A program made the position numbers and the translations under genes. 64,000 nucleotides of DNA from an uncultured Acetatifactor sp. Lineage in GTDB: Bacteria; Bacillota; Clostridia; Lachnospirales; Lachnospiraceae. The notes under the pieces were generated by a model. It had not been told where the DNA came from and made no database searches. It saw only the letters and a list, made by a program, of their open reading frames with translations. Below, in pieces: positions 25,627 through 32,318 of this stretch (positions are counted from its first letter, which is position 1; every line of letters starts with the position of its first letter). The stretch is from the NCBI GenBank assembly GCA_910585615.1, contig CAJUFO010000004.1, forward strand, positions 62,001-126,000, in the 5' to 3' direction.

Positions 25627-26814
25627 CTACCTCCTGCCGTATTTCTTCATGACGCCGTACAGGCCCGCCGCCACGGCGATGATGATGGCCACGGCGATGA
25701 TGCCCCAGCCGGTCTGGGTCTTCACGGTGATGCGGAAGCTGGCCTGGGCGGACTGGTTGTCGCAGGAGGCGCTCATGATGGTCACATAGTCCCCTGTCAG
25801 GGAATCCTTCCCCGGCGTCACATGGGCCACCACCTCCTTGGAGGCCCCCGGCTCCAGCGCGTCGATCACGCTGCTGTCAAAGCTCACCTCCCACCCGGCA
25901 GGCGCGGAGGATGTGAGGGAAATGTTCTCCAGGGCGATGTTGCCGCTGTTGGTGAGCTTCAGGGTCACATCGGACTCCTTATTCGCGAAAGCGTCAAAGG
26001 ACAGACGGCCGTCCGTAGTGGACAGATCCAGCCCGTAGGTGCCCAGAATCTTCACGTTTAGCGCCGTGGACAACTGCTCCTTGGCGGAGGTGGCCGCGCA
26101 CTCCACGGTGTAGTCCCCCGCCTCCACCTTCTCCGGCGGCGTCACTGTAATGGTCACGCTCTTGCTGCTGCCGGACTCCACCTCCAGGCTGGACACCTGG
26201 GTGGATTCGCTGCTGAACGCCACCGTCCAGCCCGCGGGGGCATTGGAGGAGAAATTGTAGTTCTGGGTGTTCAGGGTGTTGTTTGCGATGGTGGTGGAAT
26301 AGGAGAACGCGGTTCCGGAGACGCCCTCCTGGTCCGGGTACTCCACATGGAAGTTGCTCTCCCCGGACTCCAGGCCGCTGACCGTGAGGGTGAGAATCAA
26401 ATCGTCCTCAAAGCCTCCCTCGGACGCCGCATGGAGCACGATCTCATAGACCCCGTCCGCCACGTCGGAAGGGACTGTGGTCTGGAAGGTGGCGATGGTG
26501 TCCGCCCCGTCCCCGCTGGCATGTACTTTCGTCACCTCATAGCTGCCGCTCTTGAAGAACCCGGTGAAGCCCTCCGGCATGGACGCCACGGACAGGGCCA
26601 CGTCCGAGCCCGCCGCGTTGCTCCCGGCCAGGTGCAGGTTGAAGCTTAAGGCATCCCCGGCGGTCACATGGATGCCGGGACTGTCCGTATAGAAGTCGAA
26701 GCCCTCCGCCGCATGCACGGGCAGCGCCGCCAGGCACAGATACAGCACCGCCGCCATAGCCGCGATGAGGGCCGTCACAGAAGTCCGTGGTATTGAAAGA
26801 TTCCTTTGTCTCAT
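25627..26814 (-). CDS. Secreted, membrane-anchored NEW3-domain protein
   Basis: 395 residues: signal peptide (cleaved near PVHAAEG, about residue 36), then three or four beta-sandwich repeats of NEW3/alpha-galactosidase-associated type (recurrent APAGWxVxF and TxPxxVxAGDYTV motifs), a C-terminal helix (WGIIAVAIIIAVAAGLYGV) and a basic tail. It is thus displayed outside the cell. Co-transcription with an ABC-2 ATPase and permease (3-base gap) repeats a known Firmicutes arrangement in which the NEW3 protein is thought to serve the exporter. AAGGAGG precedes the start by ten bases. Confidence 0.85.
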   Translation of the reverse strand: MRQRNLSIPRTSVTALIAAMAAVLYLCLAALPVHAAEGFDFYTDSPGIHVTAGDALSFNLHLAGSNAAGSDVALSVASMPEGFTGFFKSGSYEVTKVHASGDGADTIATFQTTVPSDVADGVYEIVLHAASEGGFEDDLILTLTVSGLESGESNFHVEYPDQEGVSGTAFSYSTTIANNTLNTQNYNFSSNAPAGWTVAFSSESTQVSSLEVESGSSKSVTITVTPPEKVEAGDYTVECAATSAKEQLSTALNVKILGTYGLDLSTTDGRLSFDAFANKESDVTLKLTNSGNIALENISLTSSAPAGWEVSFDSSVIDALEPGASKEVVAHVTPGKDSLTGDYVTIMSASCDNQSAQASFRITVKTQTGWGIIAVAIIIAVAAGLYGVMKKYGRR

Positions 26815-26945
26815 GGTAGAACAACCTCCTTGATTTGTATTGATATGGAAAAATATAGCAAGGAGGCGTGAAAACTTTATGGGGATTCGGTGAAAAAAAT
26901 GTGTTTGAACTTTGAAAAAAGTGTGAAACCGGTTTTCGGCGGTGC

Positions 26946-26965
26946 GGGATATCTATTGATATCCC
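26946..26965. other. Perfect hairpin over the exporter stop codon
   Basis: GGGATATC (26946-26953) pairs with GATATCCC (26958-26965) around a four-base loop. It straddles the stop of the ABC exporter at 26953 and could stabilise the mRNA 3' end or weaken read-through into the NEW3 operon. There is no clear T run. Confidence 0.5.
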
Positions 26966-28623
26966 AAGACCCCCGCCTCCCCCATGGCCGCCAGCTCGTC
27001 ATAGCTTCCCGCAGCCCGGATCCGGCCCTGGGCCAGCACCAGTATATCGTCGTACCGCCGCAATGTCTCCGGCTTCAGCCGATGGGTCACCGCAATAATC
27101 AGGCAGTCTTCCCGGGACAGCAGCCGCTGTTCTATCTCCCCTGCCGTCTGCTCGTCCAGGTTCGCCGTGAACTCGTCCAGCAGCAGAATCCGGCTCTTCT
27201 GCAGTATGGCCCTGGCCAGGCTGACTCGCTGCTTCTCTCCGCCGGAAAGGTTCTTCCCGTTCTCGTCCACCTTCGTCTGCAGCCCCTCGGGCAGCGAGGC
27301 CACGAACCCGCTAAGCCCGGCCTCCTCGACGGCCCTGCGAATCTCCTGCGGCGCGTATTCCCGGTACAGCGTGATGTTGTTCTCCACGGTGTCGTTGAAC
27401 AGGAAGGCATCCTGGGACACCACCCCTATCAGCGCGCTCCTGCCGCCCTCGCCCATGTCCCGCAGCCTTGTGCCGCCGAACCTTATCTCGCCGCTGTAAG
27501 CAGGATAATATCCCGCCAGCAACGACATCAATGTAGTCTTTCCGCTGCCGCTGCTCCCTACCACCGCGTAATGCTTCCCCATGTCGAACCGGAAGCTCAG
27601 CCCATGCAGAACCTCCTGCCCTTCCTGATATCCGAAGGAGACCTCCTCCAGGGCGACCCCGTCCACATGCTCCGGGGCAGCCTCCCTCCCGGCCTCCCCA
27701 TCCCGCGCTATCAGCGCCTCGAAACGCCTCTGCAGCGGCCTGGCGGCGCGGAAGTTCGCCACGATGGAAGGAACCGCCGTGACAGGGGCCACCACCTTCC
27801 CAATCAGATGCCCGAACCCGATTACCATCCCCACCGAGCACATCCCCTGAAGGCATAGATACGCTGCCGCGGCCATGACCAGCACCGTGGAGAGCAGACC
27901 TACGAACTGGCCTATGCAGATGCATACGATTCTGCGGCTCTCGTTCTCCCGCTTCGCGTCCTCCATCTGCCTGTTCTTCTGCCCGTGCTTTTCCAGGATG
28001 CTCTTTATGATGCCGAAGGATCTCACCAGGCGGAAGCCCCCGAAATCGTCCTTGATTTCCGCCATATATTCTTCAGCACTTCTGGCAAAACGCTCCGTAC
28101 TCTTCTCAAGCGAGCCCGCCGTAAGCTTCGTTGTTGCCAGGGTGATGAATGCCAGAAGCAGCATAAGCACCAGCATAAGCGGCTGGACTGCGATGCAGAT
28201 TACGGCCGCAGTGCCAAAGGATACCACGCACTCCAATACTCTGATGATGTTCTCAAAGCAGACGCCCTCGAACATGTTCATGTTGTTGCTCAGTCCATTG
28301 ATGTATTCTCCACTGTTCCCCGTGTCGAAGTCAGCCACGCTCCTGCCCATAATCCCCGAAAAGATATCTCCTTTCAGGCAGCATCTGGCATCTGCTATCA
28401 ACGATGCCTTGTGGCAATGGTAGCCAATCATCAGCAAGATGTAGACTATCGTATAGGCGATACCCCCAGCCAAGGCCATGAGCAAATCCCCCCCGCTTTT
28501 TCCCGCGCTGTCCACTAGGCTACTCATGACCAGCGAGAAGAAAACCCCCGCTACACCTTCGGCTACCAACAAAATCATCAGCAGGGCAAAACTTCCCTTT
28601 TTCTTTGTCATATAATGGTACAT
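26953..28623 (-). CDS. ABC exporter (fused membrane/ATPase) of the RiPP-like locus
   Basis: 556 residues: six-helix exporter domain (to about 315) and ATPase with Walker A GSSGSGKTT, Q-loop VSQDAFLF, signature LSGGEKQR, Walker B ILLLDEFTANLD and switch His in AVTHRL. No N-terminal C39 peptidase domain is present, so leader removal, if any, must be done elsewhere. The gene follows the SPASM remnant by 30 bases on the same strand in an island of lower GC, which suggests export of the product of the small precursor gene at 29201. It probably works as a homodimer. Confidence 0.88.
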   Translation of the reverse strand: MYHYMTKKKGSFALLMILLVAEGVAGVFFSLVMSSLVDSAGKSGGDLLMALAGGIAYTIVYILLMIGYHCHKASLIADARCCLKGDIFSGIMGRSVADFDTGNSGEYINGLSNNMNMFEGVCFENIIRVLECVVSFGTAAVICIAVQPLMLVLMLLLAFITLATTKLTAGSLEKSTERFARSAEEYMAEIKDDFGGFRLVRSFGIIKSILEKHGQKNRQMEDAKRENESRRIVCICIGQFVGLLSTVLVMAAAAYLCLQGMCSVGMVIGFGHLIGKVVAPVTAVPSIVANFRAARPLQRRFEALIARDGEAGREAAPEHVDGVALEEVSFGYQEGQEVLHGLSFRFDMGKHYAVVGSSGSGKTTLMSLLAGYYPAYSGEIRFGGTRLRDMGEGGRSALIGVVSQDAFLFNDTVENNITLYREYAPQEIRRAVEEAGLSGFVASLPEGLQTKVDENGKNLSGGEKQRVSLARAILQKSRILLLDEFTANLDEQTAGEIEQRLLSREDCLIIAVTHRLKPETLRRYDDILVLAQGRIRAAGSYDELAAMGEAGVLGYQ

Positions 28624-28653
28624 TTGCTGTCCTCCACCTTCATAATCTCTTAG

Positions 28654-29050
28654 CTATCTGACATGGCAGAAACCGGAACATTTCATATCTTCCGCTTTCT
28701 TTCCATTCCGCTCCATATATCTCCTGACATTCTCCAAATCAAGTTCATAATTTCTTTCTATCCCGTGCTTTACATCATTGATATATCTTTCTAAAGAATA
28801 CTCAGAAAACAGATAAGATGGCAACATATTACATGGTCTCACCATCCCCTTTTCATTTATGACAATATTGCTTTTTCCACCCTGACAGCCGAGGCTCTTT
28901 TGATGCAAGGGCACGTAGTCACCCCGATTTTCAAATGGCAAATTGATTGAGAATAACTGTATCATATAGGCCCATTCTGACATGCATTTTATCTTTATAT
29001 TCATGGATATAATTTTGTTCATTGAACACTAAATATTTATCGCCATCCAT
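28654..29050 (-). pseudogene. Internally deleted radical-SAM/SPASM peptide maturase
   Basis: Two pieces of one gene in different frames. From ATG 29050 (AAAAGGAG about eight bases upstream) about 21 codons read like a maturase N-terminus (DKYLVFNEQNYIHEYKDK). In the frame one base off, 29022-28654 encodes a SPASM-type C-terminus: LGCQGGKSNIVINEKGMVRPC and a final CSGFCHVR. The central radical-SAM barrel with its CxxxCxxC cluster site is missing, so several hundred codons are lost and the ends are out of frame. The 122-residue C-terminal frame could at most make an isolated SPASM piece. I place the junction near 28985-29000. It lies between the precursor-like gene and the exporter. Confidence 0.7.
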
Positions 29051-29153
29051 AGCATATTTCTCCTTTTGAGCAGCTCTATTCTTTAGAATGTTGCTCTTTT
29101 CAAATCTTTATAATCTACAGCAGATTGCTGAAGATTAATCTCATTTCTGTGAA

Positions 29154-29188
29154 AAGGAAGTCTTAAGCGAACTTCTCAAGGCTTCCTT
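29154..29188 (-). terminator. Terminator/attenuator between precursor and maturase remnant
   Basis: AAGGAAG..CTTAAG (29154-29167) pairs with CT.AAG..CTTCCTT (29175-29188) around a seven-base loop, with TTTTC on the minus strand. It sits 13 bases past the small peptide's stop. A partial terminator after the precursor gene is common in RiPP operons and sets precursor in excess over enzymes. It could also act on the plus strand. Confidence 0.75.
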
Positions 29189-29200
29189 TCAGTATTGTTC

Positions 29201-29317
29201 TTATGTTATGGAACCTATACCTCCACCAGCAACAACATAGCTGCAACAAGTACCGTTTGGACAAGCTGGCTGAACGACAAGAACTTCTGTCACCAACATC
29301 TTAAACAATGCCGCCAT
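29201..29317 (-). CDS. Candidate RiPP precursor peptide, 38 residues, three cysteines
   Basis: ATG 29317 with GGGAGGT about seven bases upstream, stop TAA at 29201. Residues 1-17 are hydrophobic with one Lys and one Glu, like a short leader. The C-terminal half is PACPNGTCCSYVVAGGG (17-33) followed by IGSIT: Cys19, Cys24, Cys25, a run of three glycines and no charge. Such a core would suit thioether formation by a radical-SAM/SPASM enzyme, and the remnant of such an enzyme plus an ABC exporter follow on the same strand. I do not recognise a named precursor family. The strong ribosome site, terminator and context make this a real gene; the RiPP role is inference. Confidence 0.7.
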   Translation of the reverse strand: MAALFKMLVTEVLVVQPACPNGTCCSYVVAGGGIGSIT

Positions 29318-29358
29318 TTTCTTACCTCCCTTAATAATATAGTCTTTTACAGTATCTC

Positions 29359-29377
29359 CTTTGTATTGAATACAAAG
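29359..29377. promoter_or_regulatory. 19-bp perfect palindrome in the precursor leader
   Basis: CTTTGTATT-G-AATACAAAG, 9-bp arms around one base, 42 bases upstream of the precursor start and just downstream of its likely transcription start. Position and symmetry suit a dimeric repressor or regulator site. Confidence 0.55.
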
Positions 29378-29407
29378 TTCTTGAAGCGCTTCTCAATCTA
29401 TGATATC

Positions 29408-29436
29408 TCAATACCCCAACTAACGCAATATGTCAA
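29408..29436 (-). promoter_or_regulatory. Candidate promoter of the precursor operon
   Basis: Minus strand TTGACA (29431-29436) inside the left arm of the inverted repeat, 17-base spacer, then TATTGA (29408-29413). The -35 is perfect and the -10 poor, as expected for an activated promoter. Confidence 0.5.
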
Positions 29437-29472
29437 ATCAGTTGCATTTTTTTCAACTAATTTGACATATTG
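29426..29472. promoter_or_regulatory. 19-bp inverted repeat between divergent small-peptide genes
   Basis: CAATATGTCAAATCAGTTG (29426-29444) and CAACTAATTTGACATATTG (29454-29472) are inverted copies with a single mismatch and a nine-base T-rich spacer. Each arm carries a TTGACA box, one reading left to the precursor gene, one reading right to the exported-peptide gene. This is the expected geometry of an operator through which one dimeric regulator controls both directions, probably the neighbouring TPR regulator. Confidence 0.65.
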
Positions 29473-29491
29473 CTCTCTTACAGAGTCTAAT
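29462..29491 (+). promoter_or_regulatory. Candidate promoter of the exported-peptide gene
   Basis: TTGACA (29462-29467) in the right arm of the inverted repeat, 18-base spacer, TCTAAT (29486-29491); about 50 bases upstream of the start at 29551. Confidence 0.55.
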
Positions 29492-29550
29492 GTAAAATAA
29501 AAGCAAAAGCACCACTACTTAATTAAAAAATTAAGAAGGAGACACCGCTA

Positions 29551-29646
29551 ATGAAAAACAAAAAACTACAGCTTGCACCTGCACTATCCATCCTAGCATT
29601 AATACTTGCCGTGTCGGGCAATCCCGCTTTGCCAGACAATGGTTGA
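29551..29646 (+). CDS. 31-residue exported signalling-peptide precursor (pheromone-like)
   Basis: ATG 29551 preceded by AAGAAGGAGAC, stop TGA at 29644-29646. The peptide has four basic residues among the first five codons' region (MKNKK), a hydrophobic stretch to about residue 21 and a short polar, proline-containing tail SGNPALPDNG. This is the form of PapR, Phr and similar pre-pheromones exported by Sec and re-imported as a short peptide. Its stop lies 16 bases from the stop of the convergent TPR regulator at 29663, the usual receptor neighbour. The gene is divergent from the precursor-like gene. Peptide boundaries and activity are inference. Confidence 0.62.
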   Translation: MKNKKLQLAPALSILALILAVSGNPALPDNG

Positions 29647-29662
29647 AAAATATGATGATTAA

Positions 29663-31621
29663 TTATGATAAATATTTCGATTCCCGTTCCTCTAATAATG
29701 CTCTCATGCGAGAATCATACATAAAATCTGCCATGGATTCGCTGATTTGAAAAGCCTTTCTCCATTTCAGCCGGAGGGACTCGCGTCTTTCCGGCTTTTC
29801 AGAGGCTGCCTCATAGGCATTCCATGCAATATGATAAAACAAATGCCGGATACAATTTATCCTGTTGATTTGTAAGAGCTTTGAGACCGTTGCTTCGCTG
29901 AGTTCTGTCGCACAGTCAAAATCATGTATATCTCCCAGATAGTCACTATAGCCTAGTACAACAATATCATAGCCGCAGATATGGATACCGGTTCTTACGC
30001 TGTTTTGCTCCATGGAAAAAAGCACAGCTTCAATCCATTTTTTCGTTTCCTTCAAATCTCCTAACTTGCAATAAAGTTCTGCGATATCGCTGGCAATCAT
30101 AATCTCCTCCCGCTGGAAAACCCACCACTTCATATCTCTATCTTCGAACTCAGGCACCGTACAATGCAGCGCTTCCATCATCATTTCCAGGCTTTCCCGC
30201 AATGCCCCTTCCTTTTTCCATTTCATGGCAGCTTCGAAAAAACGCAGTTCCTGTCTTACCTTTGGGTACTCCTCGTCTACCATTTCGCGGAATTTATGAA
30301 TCTCCCTCTCTGCACCCTCCCAGTCGCTATATTCCAGCAATGTGCTAATCCGCTGCCGCAGAGCCAGGACATCCACCGAATCCGTTTCCAGCAACGGCGT
30401 ATGCCATCCCCCATACTTCCCGTATTGTTTTGCCAGCCTGCTGTAATTTTCATAAGAAAGCTTATGCATCCCCTTCTCTATCTTCTCCAAATGGCGGGGC
30501 GTGACTATCTGTTCCCCTCCGTCATAAACCGCCCTTTCCCTGGATTTTCCATAGAATGTCCGGAGCATTTTCAGGACAGTACCCGCATCCCTGGTATTGT
30601 CAATGGAAATCCCCTGCCATATCCGGTATCCTGGATAGCCGAACCATCCATATATCTCCCGGAACATCTCCCGGAATTTACCAATCTGCTCCGGGTACTC
30701 CGGCCTCCCGAAAAGAGCCGCGTCCAACCCACACAGGGCATCCAGCAGCGGCAACGCATAGCAGTGGCAGCCATGTCTGCGCAGCAATTCCAAAGCCCTC
30801 TGCCCTCTGGCAGCCATATCTCCCTCTGAAATCCCCATATACGCCAGCGAATCGCTGAATCCGCCGGACGCATATGCCTGTCGGATTCCCAGTATGGCGG
30901 CCTGGGGCAGAATCAACGCCATTGCGCGCTCTTTCCAGCCATGGGTTTGGGGATATTCCCACACGGCCTGCCACAGTTCCCACGCTTCCTCCCATCTGCC
31001 GTTCAGAAACAGTGCAGCGCCAAACAGCAGAACCGCCTCCAGTTCCCCGGGGGAGAGGCAGAGTTTTGCCAAATGCCGTTCCCAGCCCTTCCGAACAGTA
31101 CAGCCTACCATCTGCTCAGCTTTTTCCAGAATAGCCGCCATTTCGGTTCCTGCATATTCCCAGGCTCGCACGCTCCTCCCCTGCTCCCCTGCCTCCCCGT
31201 ATTTCGCCATCACCTGTAACAGCATCAGGACAAGCTCCGCCTTCAGCAGAAACTGTTCTTCCAGCGGCTCACGCTTACTGTAAATTTTCCGGTATTCTTC
31301 CAGCTTCTCCACAACCAACTCCGCTTTGCCAGGCACCAGCAGGCAGATATCCTCCCGCATCCGCCAGCGCTCCAGACTCTCACCCGAAGAGAGCGATTCA
31401 AAATACTCCGGCGAAATCCCCATGCGCAGCAGCAGGGTATCTCCTGTCAGTTTTGTCCACTGCGCCTTTCCCTTTTCCACCTTTTCCAGCGCCGTCCGGC
31501 TCAGGATTCCAGAGGACAGGTCTTCCAGCGACAGCTTCCGTTTCATCCGTTCCTTTCGAATCATCTGGCCATATGCCCTGTTGTACTCCAATATAAATTT
31601 AGGTTCGCTGATATGCTCCAT
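29663..31621 (-). CDS. Large XRE/TPR regulator, RRNPP-type peptide receptor candidate
   Basis: 652 residues. Residues 16-70 form an XRE helix-turn-helix (GQMIRKERMKRKLSLEDLSS...ALEKVEKGK). The remainder is helical with TPR-like pairs to the C-terminus, as in PlcR/Rgg/Rap-group cytoplasmic pheromone receptors, although those are usually about 300 residues. A second HTH-like segment at about 348-402 (HLEKIEKGMHKLSYENYSRL) suggests duplication of an HTH-TPR unit, which would explain the double length. Start 31621 has AAGGAT upstream; promoter at 31697-31725. It converges on the pheromone-like gene. Expected role: binding the re-imported peptide and controlling the divergent promoters at 29.4 kb. 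Confidence 0.75.
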   Translation of the reverse strand: MEHISEPKFILEYNRAYGQMIRKERMKRKLSLEDLSSGILSRTALEKVEKGKAQWTKLTGDTLLLRMGISPEYFESLSSGESLERWRMREDICLLVPGKAELVVEKLEEYRKIYSKREPLEEQFLLKAELVLMLLQVMAKYGEAGEQGRSVRAWEYAGTEMAAILEKAEQMVGCTVRKGWERHLAKLCLSPGELEAVLLFGAALFLNGRWEEAWELWQAVWEYPQTHGWKERAMALILPQAAILGIRQAYASGGFSDSLAYMGISEGDMAARGQRALELLRRHGCHCYALPLLDALCGLDAALFGRPEYPEQIGKFREMFREIYGWFGYPGYRIWQGISIDNTRDAGTVLKMLRTFYGKSRERAVYDGGEQIVTPRHLEKIEKGMHKLSYENYSRLAKQYGKYGGWHTPLLETDSVDVLALRQRISTLLEYSDWEGAEREIHKFREMVDEEYPKVRQELRFFEAAMKWKKEGALRESLEMMMEALHCTVPEFEDRDMKWWVFQREEIMIASDIAELYCKLGDLKETKKWIEAVLFSMEQNSVRTGIHICGYDIVVLGYSDYLGDIHDFDCATELSEATVSKLLQINRINCIRHLFYHIAWNAYEAASEKPERRESLRLKWRKAFQISESMADFMYDSRMRALLEERESKYLS

Positions 31622-31696
31622 TTACTTTATCCTTATATTTAAAATATGCCGTCCTATTTCCAAAAGACGAAAACGGTTTAAAAGAATCATATATTC

Positions 31697-31725
31697 ATTT
31701 TATCATATTTCGTTAATATATTCAA
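31697..31725 (-). promoter_or_regulatory. Promoter of the TPR regulator gene
   Basis: Minus strand TTGAAT (31720-31725), 17-base spacer, TAAAAT (31697-31702), 76 bases before the start. Confidence 0.6.
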
Positions 31726-31795
31726 AGAAAAAAACAGTGCGTAAACCGGCTTCTCCAAGCTTCATAGAAACATTGCAGCAAAAAGCAGATATCCC

Positions 31796-31824
31796 TTGAC
31801 AGCCCGGCTCCGGCGGATTATACT
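31796..31824 (+). promoter_or_regulatory. Strong promoter of the ABC-2 exporter operon
   Basis: TTGACA (31796-31801), 17-base spacer, TATACT (31819-31824). Transcription would begin near 31831, giving a leader of about 490 bases before the first operon gene at 32319. Confidence 0.75.
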
Positions 31825-31825
31825 T

Positions 31826-31925
31826 ATACTGCATAACGCTGAATACTGCCTAATGTAATCATGCGATTGAACCAGTCAGCGTTATGCAGTCTGGTTTCAC
31901 GGCAAGTGAAATCGTTAGGCAGTAT
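31826..31925. repeat. 100-bp palindromic repeat, left copy (MITE-like)
   Basis: Ends ATACTGC...GCAGTAT are inverted. Inside are two hairpins, one with 15-bp arms (ACTGCATAACGCTGA against TCAGCGTTATGCAGT) and one with TTTCAC/GTGAAA. An inverted copy with about 93 percent identity lies at 36610-36709. The copy begins right after the -10 box of the ABC-2 operon promoter, so it is transcribed as part of the leader. No encoded protein. Confidence 0.85.
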
Positions 31926-31958
31926 ATCTTACAAATAACAAGGAAAGGAAGGAATTAT

Positions 31959-31997
31959 ATGTCAAGCTTGGTGGATGTGGAGGTACTCCGAAACTGA
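31959..31997 (+). CDS. 12-codon leader peptide upstream of the ABC-2 exporter
   Basis: MSSLVDVEVLRN with AAGGAAAGGAAGGA directly upstream, the best ribosome site in the region, yet only 12 codons before TGA. Short, well-translated ORFs followed by terminators are typical of ribosome-mediated attenuators before drug-resistance genes. No Trp/His-type codon run is seen. It could alternatively be the stub of a lost gene. Confidence 0.45.
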   Translation: MSSLVDVEVLRN

Positions 31998-32113
31998 ACA
32001 TGCGGAAAGGTCGGCTATACGCTTTTTAGGGGATAGCTGCGCCTTTTTGTCTGCCCCGCAGATGCTTGACATATACTTCTTTTTCGGGAAATAATCCGGA
32101 CTGCAGATGGAGG

Positions 32114-32141
32114 GCATGGCCGTATCGGGCTGTGCTTTTTT
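32114..32141 (+). terminator. Leader terminator 1
   Basis: GCATGGCC (32114-32121) pairs with GGCTGTGC (32128-32135) using two G-U pairs, followed by T6 (32136-32141). Confidence 0.5.
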
Positions 32142-32242
32142 GGTTCCGTGAGCCGCCGCGCAGGATGCGCGGTCCATGGCAGCAGTCCCTGTCTACCCAT
32201 ACCCGCCGGTCACGGAAGTACAATGCCTTTTGCGCAGGGCAG

Positions 32243-32267
32243 AACCAGCCGTGGCCGGTTTTTTTGT
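32243..32267 (+). terminator. Leader terminator 2
   Basis: AACC.GC (32243-32249) pairs with GC.GGTT (32254-32260) around a tetraloop, then a T tract to 32265. It lies 52 bases before the ABC ATPase start, downstream of the strong promoter, so it would attenuate the operon. Confidence 0.6.
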
Positions 32268-32318
32268 GTATAAAAACAGGGGCGGGAGCCCCGCATATGA
32301 AAATGAGGAGAATGGAAC

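Larger units (their letters stand above)
31926..32318 (+). other. Leader region of the ABC-2 operon
   Basis: The 393 bases contain a short ORF with a strong ribosome site (31959-31997), a hairpin with T6 at 32114-32141, a CCGCGC/GCGCGG hairpin near 32155-32172, a second intrinsic terminator at 32243-32267 and a GGGGC/GCCCC hairpin at about 32279-32294. I recognise no named riboswitch class. Confidence 0.5.

Noticed and set aside
31926..32318. Known riboswitch or SRP/6S RNA
   Set aside because: I could match no consensus core; described only as an attenuator-like leader.
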